Counted from the first letter of the stretch, positions 9,461 to 17,306 are shown. The stretch: 64,000 nt of DNA from Desulfuromonadales bacterium (GCA_014860225.1 JACZKE010000053.1:1-64000), one strand, 5' to 3'. Notes: a model not told the origin generated them from the sequence alone. A program made the numbers and translations.

Positions 9461-9494
9461 AAAAAAAAGAGATGGGGTATTTCCCCATCTCTTT
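9461..9494 (-). terminator. Strong intrinsic terminator between rplT and pheS
   Basis: A perfect 12-bp stem, AAAGAGATGGGG (9466-9477) with CCCCATCTCTTT (9483-9494), has a 5-nt loop. Read leftward it is followed by eight U residues (9461-9468). It follows the rplT stop by 12 nt and could act as a partial terminator or attenuator ahead of pheST. Confidence 0.85.
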
Positions 9495-9506
9495 AGCTTT
9501 TGACAA

Positions 9507-9863
9507 TTACTGAAGCTGGGACTTGGCTTTCTCGACGATAGACCCAAACCCGGTTGGATCGGTGACAGCCAGTAGAGCAAGAATCTTCCGGTCTATTGCG
9601 ATTTCTGCTTGTTTCAAGCCGTGAATCAACCGGCTGTAGGACAGACCGTTGTCACGGGCAGCTGCGTTAATCCGGGCAATCCAGAGAGCCCTGAAGTCGC
9701 GTTTGCGTACGCGACGGTCGCGGTATGCATAATTCAGTGCACGGTCAACGGCTTCGGTTGCACTACGGAACAGTTTGCTCCGGGCGCCACGATAACCCTT
9801 GGCAAGCTTAAGGACCTTGTTCCTTCTACGTCTGGCTTTGAAGCCTCTTTTTACTCTTGGCAT
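9507..9863 (-). CDS. rplT: 50S ribosomal protein L20
   Basis: 118 residues, normal length. It has the basic N-terminus [24 protein letters not shown] and the conserved [15 protein letters not shown] segment. It binds 23S rRNA early in assembly and in other bacteria represses its own operon. It lies in the order infC-rpmI-rplT, 104 bp after rpmI. Confidence 0.97.
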   Translation of the reverse strand: MPRVKRGFKARRRRNKVLKLAKGYRGARSKLFRSATEAVDRALNYAYRDRRVRKRDFRALWIARINAAARDNGLSYSRLIHGLKQAEIAIDRKILALLAVTDPTGFGSIVEKAKSQLQ

Positions 9864-9967
9864 TGCTTTCTCCTTGTGAGTCAGTTATGCGGATTTTCCG
9901 CACCCGGATCTGAAGGGGGAGATATTAAGCCCCACAGTTCACGGGTTGTTGAAGTCTTGCCGGTTCC

Positions 9968-10165
9968 TTAAAGGTAAGGGATCAGGCAGCTGATGTTCTT
10001 GGCGTCGCTTTTATTTACCAGAGTCGCCTGGCGCAGGTCACGCTTACGCTTGGTCGACTTTTTAGTCAGGATATGACTGGTAAATGCCTTGTTGCGACGG
10101 ATTTTGCCGGTTCCGGTTTTACGGAAACGTTTGGCAGCTCCACGGTTAGTCTTGATTTTTGGCAT
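9968..10165 (-). CDS. rpmI: 50S ribosomal protein L35
   Basis: 65 residues. The basic sequence [21 protein letters not shown] and the [11 protein letters not shown] segment are diagnostic. AGGAG precedes the start. It lies between infC and rplT as in most bacteria. Confidence 0.97.
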   Translation of the reverse strand: MPKIKTNRGAAKRFRKTGTGKIRRNKAFTSHILTKKSTKRKRDLRQATLVNKSDAKNISCLIPYL

Positions 10166-10231
10166 CTTTTTCTCCTTAGCTTTTTATAAACCAGCAATGG
10201 CCGGGTCAGGCAGACCACGAGCCATTATCTT

Positions 10232-10747
10232 TTATTTTTTCAAGGGACTGATCACCATGCTCATAAAACGACCTGACATGTTCGGCCAGCTTTCAACTTG
10301 ACCAAGATCCTTAACATCATTCGCAATTCTCTCGAGAATACGGCGGCCAAATTCAGGGTGAGTCACTTCACGGCCACGGAACATGATCGTTACCTTGACT
10401 TTATTGCCTTCTCCAAGGAAGCGCATGGCATTTTTCACCTTGAACAGATAATCGTGTTCATCAGTTTTGGGGCGTAGCTTGACTTCCTTGATTTCAACCC
10501 TGACCTGCTTCTTTTTCGCATCGGCTGCACGTTTGCTCTGCTGATATTTGTACTTGCCATAATCCATGATCCGACAAACCGGGGGTTTCGCAGTCGGCGA
10601 AACTTCGACCAAATCAAGGCCGGCCTCGGCTGCAGTCTGCAAAGCGGTATTCAGGTCCATAACACCCAGCTGGTTGCTTTCATCGTCGATGACGCGAACT
10701 TCACTGGCTCGGATAGCCTGGTTGATATTAGTTGTGTCCTTGCTTAT
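10232..10747 (-). CDS. infC: Translation initiation factor IF-3, probable AUA start
   Basis: Blocks subunit joining and checks start-codon pairing. The protein, ISKDTTNINQAIRASEVRVID onward (171 residues), has the N-domain, the linker and the C-domain with VKVTIMFRGREVTHPEFG. No ATG, GTG or TTG lies at the expected place. A perfect AGGAGG is followed 6 nt later by ATA (10745-10747), so AUA is the likely start. An in-frame ATG further up (10798) would overlap thrS by 41 bp and put the Shine-Dalgarno inside the gene. Non-standard infC starts are known to let IF-3 repress its own translation. Confidence 0.9.
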   Translation of the reverse strand: MSKDTTNINQAIRASEVRVIDDESNQLGVMDLNTALQTAAEAGLDLVEVSPTAKPPVCRIMDYGKYKYQQSKRAADAKKKQVRVEIKEVKLRPKTDEHDYLFKVKNAMRFLGEGNKVKVTIMFRGREVTHPEFGRRILERIANDVKDLGQVESWPNMSGRFMSMVISPLKK

Positions 10748-10757
10748 GACGCACCTC

Positions 10758-12674
10758 CTAATGATACAGTCGACATTCTTCCTGAATAAACGTGACAAAC
10801 GCTGCCGGGGTCATTGGCTCCAGATTTTCACCTGAACGATGCCTCGCCGTTACGGTGCCGGCAGAAACTTCCTGATCACCGATCACCAGCATATAGGGAA
10901 CTTTTTCCATCTGGGCTTCGCGAATCTTGAAACCCAGCTTTTCATTACGCAAATCAGACTGCACGCGTACACCTTGTGAGCGTAGTTCCTCACAAACCTG
11001 TTCGACATAAGCAGCCTGATTATCTGTTACATTGAGAACCTTAACCTGAACCGGGGCAATCCAGAGCGGGAAGTTACCAGCATAATGTTCTATCAACACA
11101 CCGACAAAACGTTCGATAGCCCCCAGGATGACCCGGTGAACCATGACAGGACGGTGCTTCTCGCCGTCACTCCCGATGTAACTGAGATCGAAGCGTTCCG
11201 GAAGAGTAAAATCGCACTGAATTGTAGCACACTGCCACTTCCTGTCAAGGGCGTCCTTGAGCTTGACGTCGATCTTCGGCCCGTAGAAAGCACCATCTCC
11301 CTCGTTGATTTCATAAGGCAGGCCGGTGTCGTCAAGAGCACTCTTCAAGGCATTGGTGGCGCGCTCCCAATCCTCGTCGGAACCGATCGCCTTCTCCGGA
11401 CGGGTCGAGAGCTCCAGCTCGTATTCAAAACCAAAGATCGCCATAACGTCCTGAATGAACTTGATGACTTTTTTGATCTCGCCATCAAGCTGTTCGGGCA
11501 TACAGAGGATATGAGCATCATCCTGAGTGAAGCCGCGCACACGTAACAGGCCGTGCAGCACCCCGCTCTTCTCGTGACGATGAACCGTGCCCAGCTCGAA
11601 ATAGCGCAGCGGAAGGTCACGATACGAACGTTTCTTCGACTTGTAGATGAGCATATGGGCCAGACAGTTCATCGGCTTGATGCCATAACTCTGCTCATCG
11701 ATTTCTGTGAAATACATATTTTCGCGGTAATTATCGAAATGACCGGAGGTTTTCCAGAGTTCGGTGCGCAGAATCTGCGGACCCATGACAATATCGTAGC
11801 CGCGTTTAAGATGCTCACGCCTTTCGAAATCTTCGATCACGGTCCTCAGAAGTGCACCTTTGGGGTGCCAGATAACCAGGCCGGCGCCCGCCTCTTCACT
11901 GAAGGAGAAGAGGTCCAGTTCGCGACCAAGTTTGCGGTGATCACGCTTCTTCGCCTCTTCAAGGCGGTGCAGATACTGTTTGAGTTCTTTTTTATCGGTA
12001 AAAGCCGTAGCGTAGATACGCTGCAGCATAGCGTTCTTTTCACTGCCACGCCAGTAGGCACCAGCAACGCTGGTCAGTTTAAAAGCTTTCAGTAAACCGG
12101 TTGACGGGATATGCGGGCCACGGCAGAGATCGACAAAGTTGCCCTGGCGGTAGAGGGTCACCTCCTCCACGCCAAGATCTTCAATCAGTTCGACTTTGTA
12201 ATTCTCACCCATTTCACGAAACAGCTTGATTGCATCGGTGCTTTTAACGACTTGACGCTCGATCGGCAAATCGGCCTTGGCCAGCTCTGCCATTTTCTGC
12301 TCGATCCTGTCAAACTCTTCAGGGCTGAAGGTATGAGACTCACTGTAGAAATCGTAATAAAAGCCAGAGTCGATTGCCGGACCGATGGTCACCTGCACTT
12401 CACGACCGAACAGTTCCTTGACCGCGTGTGCCATCAGATGAGCTGTGGAGTGCCGGTAAAGCTGCAACCCTTCGGGAGTATTGAGCGTCACCAGGCGCAA
12501 ATCAGCGTCTGATTCAAGGGGAGTCGAGGCATCAACCATGGTGTCGTTGAGGTATGCAGCAACGGTTTGCCGTGCAAGGCCTTCACCAATGGAACGGGCC
12601 ACATCAAGAGGCGTTGTTCCAGCGGCCACTTCCTTAACAGTTCCATCCGGTAATGTTATTTTCAGCATCGACAT
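10758..12674 (-). CDS. thrS: Threonine-tRNA ligase
   Basis: Class II synthetase of 638 residues from [12 protein letters not shown], with AAGGG 7 nt upstream. Domains in order are TGS (about 1-62), the editing domain with [11 protein letters not shown] (HxxxH, about 70-75), the catalytic core with [13 protein letters not shown] (zinc Cys) and [11 protein letters not shown] (motif 2), and the C-terminal anticodon-binding domain (about 535-638). A longer start would begin inside the palindrome at 12694-12715 and is unlikely. The infC Shine-Dalgarno lies directly after its stop. Confidence 0.96.
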   Translation of the reverse strand: MSMLKITLPDGTVKEVAAGTTPLDVARSIGEGLARQTVAAYLNDTMVDASTPLESDADLRLVTLNTPEGLQLYRHSTAHLMAHAVKELFGREVQVTIGPAIDSGFYYDFYSESHTFSPEEFDRIEQKMAELAKADLPIERQVVKSTDAIKLFREMGENYKVELIEDLGVEEVTLYRQGNFVDLCRGPHIPSTGLLKAFKLTSVAGAYWRGSEKNAMLQRIYATAFTDKKELKQYLHRLEEAKKRDHRKLGRELDLFSFSEEAGAGLVIWHPKGALLRTVIEDFERREHLKRGYDIVMGPQILRTELWKTSGHFDNYRENMYFTEIDEQSYGIKPMNCLAHMLIYKSKKRSYRDLPLRYFELGTVHRHEKSGVLHGLLRVRGFTQDDAHILCMPEQLDGEIKKVIKFIQDVMAIFGFEYELELSTRPEKAIGSDEDWERATNALKSALDDTGLPYEINEGDGAFYGPKIDVKLKDALDRKWQCATIQCDFTLPERFDLSYIGSDGEKHRPVMVHRVILGAIERFVGVLIEHYAGNFPLWIAPVQVKVLNVTDNQAAYVEQVCEELRSQGVRVQSDLRNEKLGFKIREAQMEKVPYMLVIGDQEVSAGTVTARHRSGENLEPMTPAAFVTFIQEECRLYH

Positions 12675-12693
12675 ATCGAGACCCTTAACGAAA

Positions 12694-12715
12694 AGAGGCA
12701 TCCATGGATGCCTCT
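12694..12715 (-). promoter_or_regulatory. Perfect 22-bp palindrome between tRNA-Val and thrS
   Basis: AGAGGCATCCA and TGGATGCCTCT form a perfect palindrome. Read leftward it is followed by TTTT, so it resembles a short terminator or RNA-processing hairpin between tRNA-Val(GAC) and thrS. Loop formation costs the central bases. Confidence 0.6.
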
Positions 12716-12737
12716 GCGTGATCTGGGTGAGGAATTT

Positions 12738-12812
<75 letters not shown>

Positions 12813-13037
12813 ACACCCAAAATGCCGGTTAGATTTAACAGAGGAGGCTCGCCCTGTCAAGCCTTTTTCAGCGTAATTCAAGGCATTTGCTGCAAAAAGC
12901 GATTCGCCTCACACGAAAGGAATTACAAGGTCAAGAAATTGTCAGAACAGGCTAACAGACAGGTCGATACAGAAAGGCTTTCCGTCTTTGACGCTTTCTT
13001 AAACTCATTCAGCTAAGGAGGCAACCTTCGTTAAAAA

Positions 13038-13102
13038 CCAAGGCCTCAGCTGGCTTGCCAGCCGAAGCTTTGCCTCAAATGGCTTGCCAGCCGAAGCCTT
13101 GG
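13038..13102 (-). terminator. Displaced original terminator of tRNA-Val(CAC)
   Basis: Outer arms CCAAGGC (13038-13044) and GCCTTGG (13096-13102) enclose two direct copies of TGGCTTGCCAGCCGAAGC (13051-13068 and 13080-13097). Read leftward it ends in a U-run. It lies directly after the displaced tRNA 3' end at 13110, so it was probably this tRNA's terminator before the element inserted. Confidence 0.65.
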
Positions 13103-13109
13103 CGAAGGC

Positions 13110-13157
13110 TGGTGCAGGTAGTTGGGATTGAACCAACGACCCTCCGCGTGTGAGGCG
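13110..13157 (-). other. Left attachment site, displaced tRNA-Val 3' fragment
   Basis: Matches the 3' 48 nt of the tRNA at 18666-18740, including CCA, with one change in each strand of the T stem (T-A pair here, C-G there). Identity is continuous over 13137-13157, covering the anticodon arm, and stops sharply at 13158. The crossover therefore lies in the anticodon region. Confidence 0.85.
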
Positions 13158-13283
13158 AGTTTATAGGGTTTTCATAGGCACTCATACAATACCATTTATC
13201 ATCTATAAAGTATTGCTAACACTTGACTTTTACGATATTATGCTTTCATGTCTATTCATTCGCAATCACTGTTTATCAGAATT

Positions 13284-13305
13284 ACTTGTATCTCAACTTG
13301 TATTT
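13284..13305 (+). repeat. Left arm-type repeat next to integrase gene
   Basis: ACTTGTATCTCAACTTGTAT plus TT. The same 22 bp recurs exactly at 18582-18603 near the other end. Each copy holds two ACTTGTAT words 12 bp apart, as expected for integrase arm-binding sites. It ends 22 bp before the integrase ATG, so binding may also repress int. Confidence 0.75.
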
Positions 13306-13327
13306 CTAAGCGAGGAGACTCTCAATC

Positions 13328-14542
13328 ATGGCAAAGACACTAACAGCGCTCGGAGTCGAAAGACTATCTGTTAAATCAAAGCTTTACACAAGGCGAGTCG
13401 CTGAAAACCTTTATATCAAGGTTATGCCGACCGGGAAAAAATTCTGGCTTTTTCGATATGTCATGCCAGGAGGGCTAAAGGGCCGTAATCTCTCGCTTGG
13501 AGAGCTTACCGAGGCTAACAATTTCAAAACAGCAACCGCCAAGGCTGAAGAGTACCGCCTCAAGGTAAAGGACGGCATTGACCCTGCCATACCGGAAAAG
13601 AACGATGATTGCCACACCCTGCAAGACGTGTATGACCTGTTCATGAAAAAGGGCGTTGATCGTGCCGGGAATCCTCTCAGGGAATCGACCTTGAAGAGTT
13701 ATTACTGGGCTTTTGAAAAAGATATCCTGCCAGCACTCGGAGACATGGAAGTTACCGACATACGCAAAAAACATATTTTACCAATGCTTGAGGCAATCGA
13801 AGAACGCGGAGCACCGAACCAGGCGAATCAGGTTTATCGCCGCTTGCAACGTGTGCTGTCATTCGCCGCAGCCCGTGACCTGATCGAGTTCAACCCGATG
13901 GCAACGATGGAACCAGCAGGCAAAACACAATCACGGGACAGAGTATTGACGGCAGAGGAAATAAAAACCTTCATGGCCTGGACGTCGAGATCAGAAGAGG
14001 CACACCGTATTCTAAAGCTAGTCCTCTTGACCGGCGCACGGCCTGGCGAGGTTGCCGGGATAACATCAAAGGAAATTAGCGGGAGCTGGTGGAAGATCCC
14101 TGCAGCACGGACAAAGACCGGCAACGAGCATCTTGTTTACCTGACCACCGAAGCAAAAGCGCTCTTGAAAGGAGACAGCTTTACAATATCGCGTCACGTT
14201 GTCGATAGATGCCTTGCCAGAGCATTAAAGAGTGCTGTTGACTTCCCCGAAGGCTCACCACGGCGCAAAGGTGGACAGCATTACCCACTCTACATTGATA
14301 AGTTCGTACCGCACGACCTACGCCGGACAATGGCAACAGGGCTTGCTGCACTTGGGTTCTCTGATGAAATTATAGATGTAGTGCAGGGCCGACAGAAGCG
14401 CGGCGTTGTTGCTGTCTACAACCGGCACGACTACATAGCCGAACGCAAACGGGCAGCGCTGGCATGGAACCGGCGAGTGCAGCAGATCATCGCTGGAGAG
14501 GTTGCCGGTAAGGTTGTCAATATTAGGCGAGCTAGTGCATAG
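13328..14542 (+). CDS. int: Tyrosine recombinase, P4-type integrase
   Basis: 404 residues. An N-terminal DUF4102-type arm-binding domain (about 1-90, with GKKFWLFRYVMPGGLKGRNLSLG), a core-binding domain (about 95-190) and the catalytic domain (about 200-375) are visible. Catalytic residues are Arg in GARPGE, Lys in TKTGNEH, HDLRR, and Tyr in VAVYNRHDY. The position usually filled by His/Trp reads VVQGRQKRGVV, so this residue differs or is shifted. GAGGAG precedes the ATG. Its place beside the tRNA fragment shows that it made the insertion. Confidence 0.93.
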   Translation: MAKTLTALGVERLSVKSKLYTRRVAENLYIKVMPTGKKFWLFRYVMPGGLKGRNLSLGELTEANNFKTATAKAEEYRLKVKDGIDPAIPEKNDDCHTLQDVYDLFMKKGVDRAGNPLRESTLKSYYWAFEKDILPALGDMEVTDIRKKHILPMLEAIEERGAPNQANQVYRRLQRVLSFAAARDLIEFNPMATMEPAGKTQSRDRVLTAEEIKTFMAWTSRSEEAHRILKLVLLTGARPGEVAGITSKEISGSWWKIPAARTKTGNEHLVYLTTEAKALLKGDSFTISRHVVDRCLARALKSAVDFPEGSPRRKGGQHYPLYIDKFVPHDLRRTMATGLAALGFSDEIIDVVQGRQKRGVVAVYNRHDYIAERKRAALAWNRRVQQIIAGEVAGKVVNIRRASA

Positions 14543-14585
14543 GCTGGTAGGAGAAAGTCGCTTACAGGGAAGATATGGAGGCCGC

Positions 14586-14768
14586 ATGTACGCTATCGAG
14601 ATCACAACCAAGGATTACACGACAGGGCAGCTCATAACCCGGCAGTTACCGAAGAAATACAAAAGCATGAAGGCTGCACAACGAGCGGCTGACCAGATCG
14701 GCTGCATTGTCAGGCCAAACGGTGGACAGATAACGAAAGTCACTGACGGCAGAGTGATTGCTGTTTAA
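14586..14768 (+). CDS. Small hypothetical protein of the element
   Basis: 60 residues starting MYAIEITTKDYTTGQ, with GGAGG 4 nt before the ATG. It is basic, with no membrane segment and no family that I recognise. A longer in-frame form from 14502 would overlap the end of int and lacks a ribosome site. It lies 43 bp after int. Function unknown. Confidence 0.6.
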   Translation: MYAIEITTKDYTTGQLITRQLPKKYKSMKAAQRAADQIGCIVRPNGGQITKVTDGRVIAV

Positions 14769-14795
14769 CACCCTTCCCCGCGTCTAGACTGATCA

Positions 14796-14813
14796 TCGAA
14801 AAGCCGGAACACT
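14796..14813 (+). terminator. Weak hairpin after the 60-aa gene
   Basis: GCCGG and CCGGC enclose a 9-nt A-rich loop in the 92-bp gap between two element genes. No clear U-run follows, so it may be only a stabilising stem. Coordinates are approximate. Confidence 0.3.
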
Positions 14814-14842
14814 CAACCGGCCTGGCGCGGGATCCTTTTGAG

Positions 14843-14857
14843 GCGTAGGAGCTACGC
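14843..14857 (+). promoter_or_regulatory. Ribosome-site hairpin before the 212-aa gene
   Basis: GCGTAG, GAG loop, CTACGC: a perfect 6-bp stem that holds the Shine-Dalgarno TAGGAG partly in the stem, 3 nt before the ATG. It should hinder translation unless opened. Confidence 0.5.
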
Positions 14858-14860
14858 AAG

Positions 14861-15499
14861 ATGAGAAAACCCCCTCCAGCATATATCCTTGATGAATTTA
14901 AAGCCCGTTGTGAAGCTGCATTGAATAATGTTGAAGCCTACTTCAATCATCCCCTAAGACATGAAGATTATCAAAACCCTGAAAGTATAGAAGGCGTCTA
15001 CATAAAGAACATTCGCAACTTTTCAAAATACATTATTGACGGCATCAATGATCAAGAAAACTGGGTGGATATCACAAACCTACTAGGCCTAATGATAGCA
15101 ATCACCAGGATGGAAACTCACTTGGCCTCTGCAAGACACATGAGGGCTTTGCTTGGCCGTCCAGAAAGCACACTGAAGGCCGCCGTCAATGAAGCTCAGT
15201 TTTATTCGGCAATAGGAAAAGAGCTTCACCCTAAAATTGAACAGGACAAACTAAACAGGATCCTCAAGGACGAACGAATCAGAGAAGCAAAAATTAAAGC
15301 TGGCAGAAACTCGCACAACCTCAAAGCTGAGGAAAGGACAGAACGAAACCAATATTTCCAGAAAGAGATCAACAGATTATGCTTAGATGAAGGTTACGGA
15401 TATATGGACGCAAGCGAGAAAATATCCGGAGATTTAGCTAATTCAACTTGGAAACTTTCAGCTAGGAAGATCAGAGAAAACACAACAAACCCCCGATAA
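14861..15499 (+). CDS. Hypothetical protein of the element, helical
   Basis: 212 residues, MRKPPPAYILDEFKARCEAAL onward. It is mostly helical and charged, with a Lys/Arg/Glu-rich stretch at about 140-170 and no signal peptide or transmembrane segment. Codon use is more AT-rich than the flanking chromosome. I recognise no domain. The ribosome site sits in the hairpin at 14843-14857. It is followed by a long inverted repeat. Confidence 0.7.
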   Translation: MRKPPPAYILDEFKARCEAALNNVEAYFNHPLRHEDYQNPESIEGVYIKNIRNFSKYIIDGINDQENWVDITNLLGLMIAITRMETHLASARHMRALLGRPESTLKAAVNEAQFYSAIGKELHPKIEQDKLNRILKDERIREAKIKAGRNSHNLKAEERTERNQYFQKEINRLCLDEGYGYMDASEKISGDLANSTWKLSARKIRENTTNPR

Positions 15500-15518
15500 A
15501 ATAGCACCCTCCATGACT

Positions 15519-15554
15519 GTGGACGTCGCTACCTACCTGCTTAGTGACGTCCAC
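15519..15554 (+). promoter_or_regulatory. 13-bp inverted repeat upstream of alpA-like gene
   Basis: GTGGACGTCGCTA (15519-15531) pairs with TAGTGACGTCCAC (15542-15554), with a single G-T pair and a 10-nt loop. It follows the 212-aa gene by 19 bp. No U-run is present, so an operator or RNA-stability stem is as likely as a terminator. Confidence 0.6.
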
Positions 15555-15559
15555 CGAAA

Positions 15560-15611
15560 GCCTCCTGTATCGTCGCTGACAGTTAGCATCGTCAACCATA
15601 TAACAGGAGGC
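15560..15611 (+). promoter_or_regulatory. Anti-Shine-Dalgarno hairpin of alpA-like gene
   Basis: GCCTCCTGT (15560-15568) is complementary to ACAGGAGGC (15603-15611), which contains the AGGAGG ribosome site of the gene starting at 15617. Pairing would mask it. A smaller stem, GCTGACAGTTAGC, lies in the loop. Confidence 0.55.
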
Positions 15612-15616
15612 CACAC

Positions 15617-15811
15617 ATGGGAAACCCATCCGCAGCACACTATCCCTTAATCATTCGCCGCTCGCAATTGAAACCCGTTGTCGGGCTGAGCCCGTCAACT
15701 GTTGACCGACTCCCGGACTTCCCGCCAAAGCGCCGCTACTCTGCTGGTGTAGTCGGCTGGGATGGTCAAGAGGTCGCCGCTTGGGTTGCCGAAAAAAGGC
15801 GGGAGGGTTAA
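15617..15811 (+). CDS. AlpA-like regulator / excisionase
   Basis: 64 residues with an AlpA/MerR-like winged helix: IIRRSQLKPVVGLSPSTVDRL forms the helix-turn-helix, followed by FPPKRRYSAGVVGWDGQEVAAWVAEKRREG, the standard end of AlpA-type proteins. Such proteins activate excision or act as recombination directionality factors in P4-type elements. CAGGAGG precedes the ATG but is inside a potential masking hairpin. Confidence 0.85.
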   Translation: MGNPSAAHYPLIIRRSQLKPVVGLSPSTVDRLPDFPPKRRYSAGVVGWDGQEVAAWVAEKRREG

Positions 15812-15813
15812 CG

Positions 15814-15975
15814 ATGGCAAAATCACATTGCGAGTGGAGCTGTCGATGTGTTGAGCCTTGCCGTAATTGTCTTTGCGGTGATTGTCCTTCATCAGAAACG
15901 CAACCTCACAAACAAAAAATTACCGCTGCAATCAAGGCCTATGCTGACCGGATAAACGGAAGCAAGCATGGATAA
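15814..15975 (+). CDS. Small cysteine-rich protein of the element
   Basis: 53 residues starting MAKSHCEWSCRCVEPCRNC, with GGGAGGG 6 nt upstream, 2 bp after the AlpA-like stop. Seven Cys within the first 25 residues (C-x3-C-x-C-x3-C-x2-C-x-C-x2-C) suggest a zinc- or redox-binding knuckle. No named family is recognised. Confidence 0.65.
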   Translation: MAKSHCEWSCRCVEPCRNCLCGDCPSSETQPHKQKITAAIKAYADRINGSKHG

Positions 15976-16059
15976 CAACCTGCGGCCCTTAACTTGGTAT
16001 GGCCTGAATGTTTTAACTCTCTCTTATCGTCCTCAGACGGTGAAACAGGAGCAAGATTC

Positions 16060-16254
16060 ATGAATCTCTCAAGAACTAATGCCGTTAAAAATCATTGCCG
16101 GGATTGTGCAGGATCGGACAACGGCAACAGATCGGCAAGCCTTTGCACTGCAACCGCCTGCTTCATGTGGCCATTTCGCAACGGGACACCTCAGAAGTCC
16201 GACATTGAAAAGCACTTACAGGCGCGTGCCGCTATGGACGCTCGCAACAGTTAA
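16060..16254 (+). CDS. Small phage-type zinc-finger-like protein
   Basis: 64 residues, MNLSRTNAVKNHCRDC onward, with AGGAG 8 nt before the ATG. The pattern CxxC...LCTATACFMWPFRNG resembles a common small phage protein with C-x-x-C, then C-x4-C-P-L-W-P-Y-R-x-G. It is probably a zinc-binding, DNA-associated protein; the role is unknown in that family. A longer start at 15994 lacks a ribosome site. Confidence 0.65.
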   Translation: MNLSRTNAVKNHCRDCAGSDNGNRSASLCTATACFMWPFRNGTPQKSDIEKHLQARAAMDARNS

Positions 16255-16348
16255 CCATTTGACTGACCGGCGCTGGCCTGGGAACCAGTGAAAAGAAGAA
16301 CCGTTGCCCCTACGTGTTCTCCGGTCAGCAAAGATTGAGGGGTTTTAT

Positions 16349-16747
16349 ATGGTAAAAGCAAAGCTTCTGAAGAATGGCCGCGACAAAGGGACAAAAGGCG
16401 GATTATCCCAAGTCAAAACGGAGATGCAGGAAAGTGCAGCGTTTAAGTCCCTCAATGCATCATCACTCAGGGTCTTGATTTATGCAATTTTCCTCAACTA
16501 CTTCGAGGCAACCAGAACCACAGGACAGCCGGTGTTTAAATTCACAAACAATACAGCCAGAAAAATATTAGGGATGAACCAGGACACTTTCACTCGTGCC
16601 AAAAAAGAGCTTGCAGAAAAAGGCTTCTGGAAATGGGCGCGACGCGGAGGGTTGAAGGGCTGCAACGGAATAGCCTCAGAGTTTGTTTTATCAGGGGATT
16701 GGAAAACATGGGAAGCCGACAAAAAAAAGCAAGTCAGACAGACCTGA
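16349..16747 (+). CDS. Winged-helix DNA-binding protein, likely frameshifted to 16920
   Basis: 132 residues in the zero frame (MVKAKLLKNGRDKG onward), with GAGGGG upstream of the ATG. The winged helix at about 45-120 (FKFTNNTARKILGMNQDTFTRAKKELAEKGF) resembles phage or plasmid replication-associated proteins. Near the end lies A8 at 16721-16728, forming A AAA AAG, the dnaX-type slippery heptamer. A -1 shift there gives a 190-residue protein whose new tail contains repeated QTDLT words and ends in ATGA with the next gene. The tail-coding DNA holds four iteron-like repeats. It is probably an initiator or regulator that binds them; this is inference. Confidence 0.75.
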   Translation: MVKAKLLKNGRDKGTKGGLSQVKTEMQESAAFKSLNASSLRVLIYAIFLNYFEATRTTGQPVFKFTNNTARKILGMNQDTFTRAKKELAEKGFWKWARRGGLKGCNGIASEFVLSGDWKTWEADKKKQVRQT

Positions 16748-16920
16748 CAGGTGGCAGTCAGACAGACCTGACAGGTGGCAGCAAATCACCTTGGATTTTT
16801 ACCCAAACCAATCAGGCAGACCTGACAGCTTTACTCAAAAAGCAGTCAGACAGACCTGACACTATTAATACTATTACCAGGGTGTATAGCAGAAAGCACA
16901 TACAAACGGGGCAAGAATGA
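16727..16920 (+). other. Minus-one frame extension of the winged-helix gene
   Basis: After the slippery A AAA AAG the -1 frame stays open for 63 codons, ASQTDLTGGSQTDLTGGS and onward to TGQE. Its TGA (16918-16920) overlaps the ATG of the 47-aa membrane protein. A tail in this frame restores coupling that the zero-frame stop at 16745-16747 would lose. A real frameshift mutation or a sequencing error in A8 is the alternative. Confidence 0.5.
16733..16860 (+). repeat. Four iteron-like repeats GTCAG-N6-CTGAC
   Basis: Copies are at 16733-16748, 16757-16772, 16811-16826 (one base changed in the left half) and 16845-16860. The spacer is ACAGAC, GCAGAC in copy three. The first two are part of a 24-bp tandem repeat. 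Each is an inverted repeat, suiting a dimeric binding protein. Their position at the end of a winged-helix gene suggests a replication origin or autoregulatory operator. Confidence 0.75.
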
Positions 16921-17060
16921 GATCAGACACTTCTACCGACTGCTGCCTATGTTTAGCCCTCTTACTGGCGCTGATTGTGTTCATGACATACATCTTTAAC
17001 CGCCCATTTGAGCTTCCTCAAGAGGCCGCAAAGCCTCACAAACAAAGCGAAAGGAGTTAA
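16917..17060 (+). CDS. Small single-span membrane protein of the element
   Basis: 47 residues, starting at the ATG that overlaps the stop of the -1 frame tail. One hydrophobic segment, CLCLALLLALIVFMTYIF (about residues 11-28), is followed by a polar tail ending KPHKQSERS. Function unknown; small membrane proteins at this place are common in phage-like elements. Confidence 0.55.
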   Translation: MRSDTSTDCCLCLALLLALIVFMTYIFNRPFELPQEAAKPHKQSERS

Positions 17061-17069
17061 CCCCTACCT

Positions 17070-17306
17070 ATGGCAAGGCGCAGATTAAAGACAGCAACCG
17101 ACCTCAGGCGCTATCTGGCAAACTTGATAAACCGAGTTGAGCAGGGAGAAACGACCCCGGAGATGGCAAGCAAACTTGGCTTCCTGGTCAACATTCTGTT
17201 GAAGGCAATCGAGATCAGCGACTTAGAAAAACGCATCGAAGCACTTGAGCAGAAAGGAGGCAGACAAAATGAATTCATCCTTGGTCAAACGGTTAGCAAA
17301 ACTTGA
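17070..17306 (+). CDS. Phage-type conserved small protein
   Basis: 78 residues, MARRRLKTATDLRRYLANLINRV onward. It is helical with a basic N-terminus, and ISDLEKRIEALEQ near the C-terminus may form a short coiled coil. From memory of the family, similar proteins occur beside terminase genes of tailed phages, but no terminase is found here. GGAG is 13 nt before the ATG, a weak site, so coupling to the upstream gene is possible. It overlaps the next gene by 38 bp. Confidence 0.65.
   Translation: MARRRLKTATDLRRYLANLINRVEQGETTPEMASKLGFLVNILLKAIEISDLEKRIEALEQKGGRQNEFILGQTVSKT

Noticed and set aside
10748-10798. Upstream ATG as start of infC
   Set aside because: It would overlap thrS and leave the perfect AGGAGG inside the gene; the ATA start fits spacing and protein family length.
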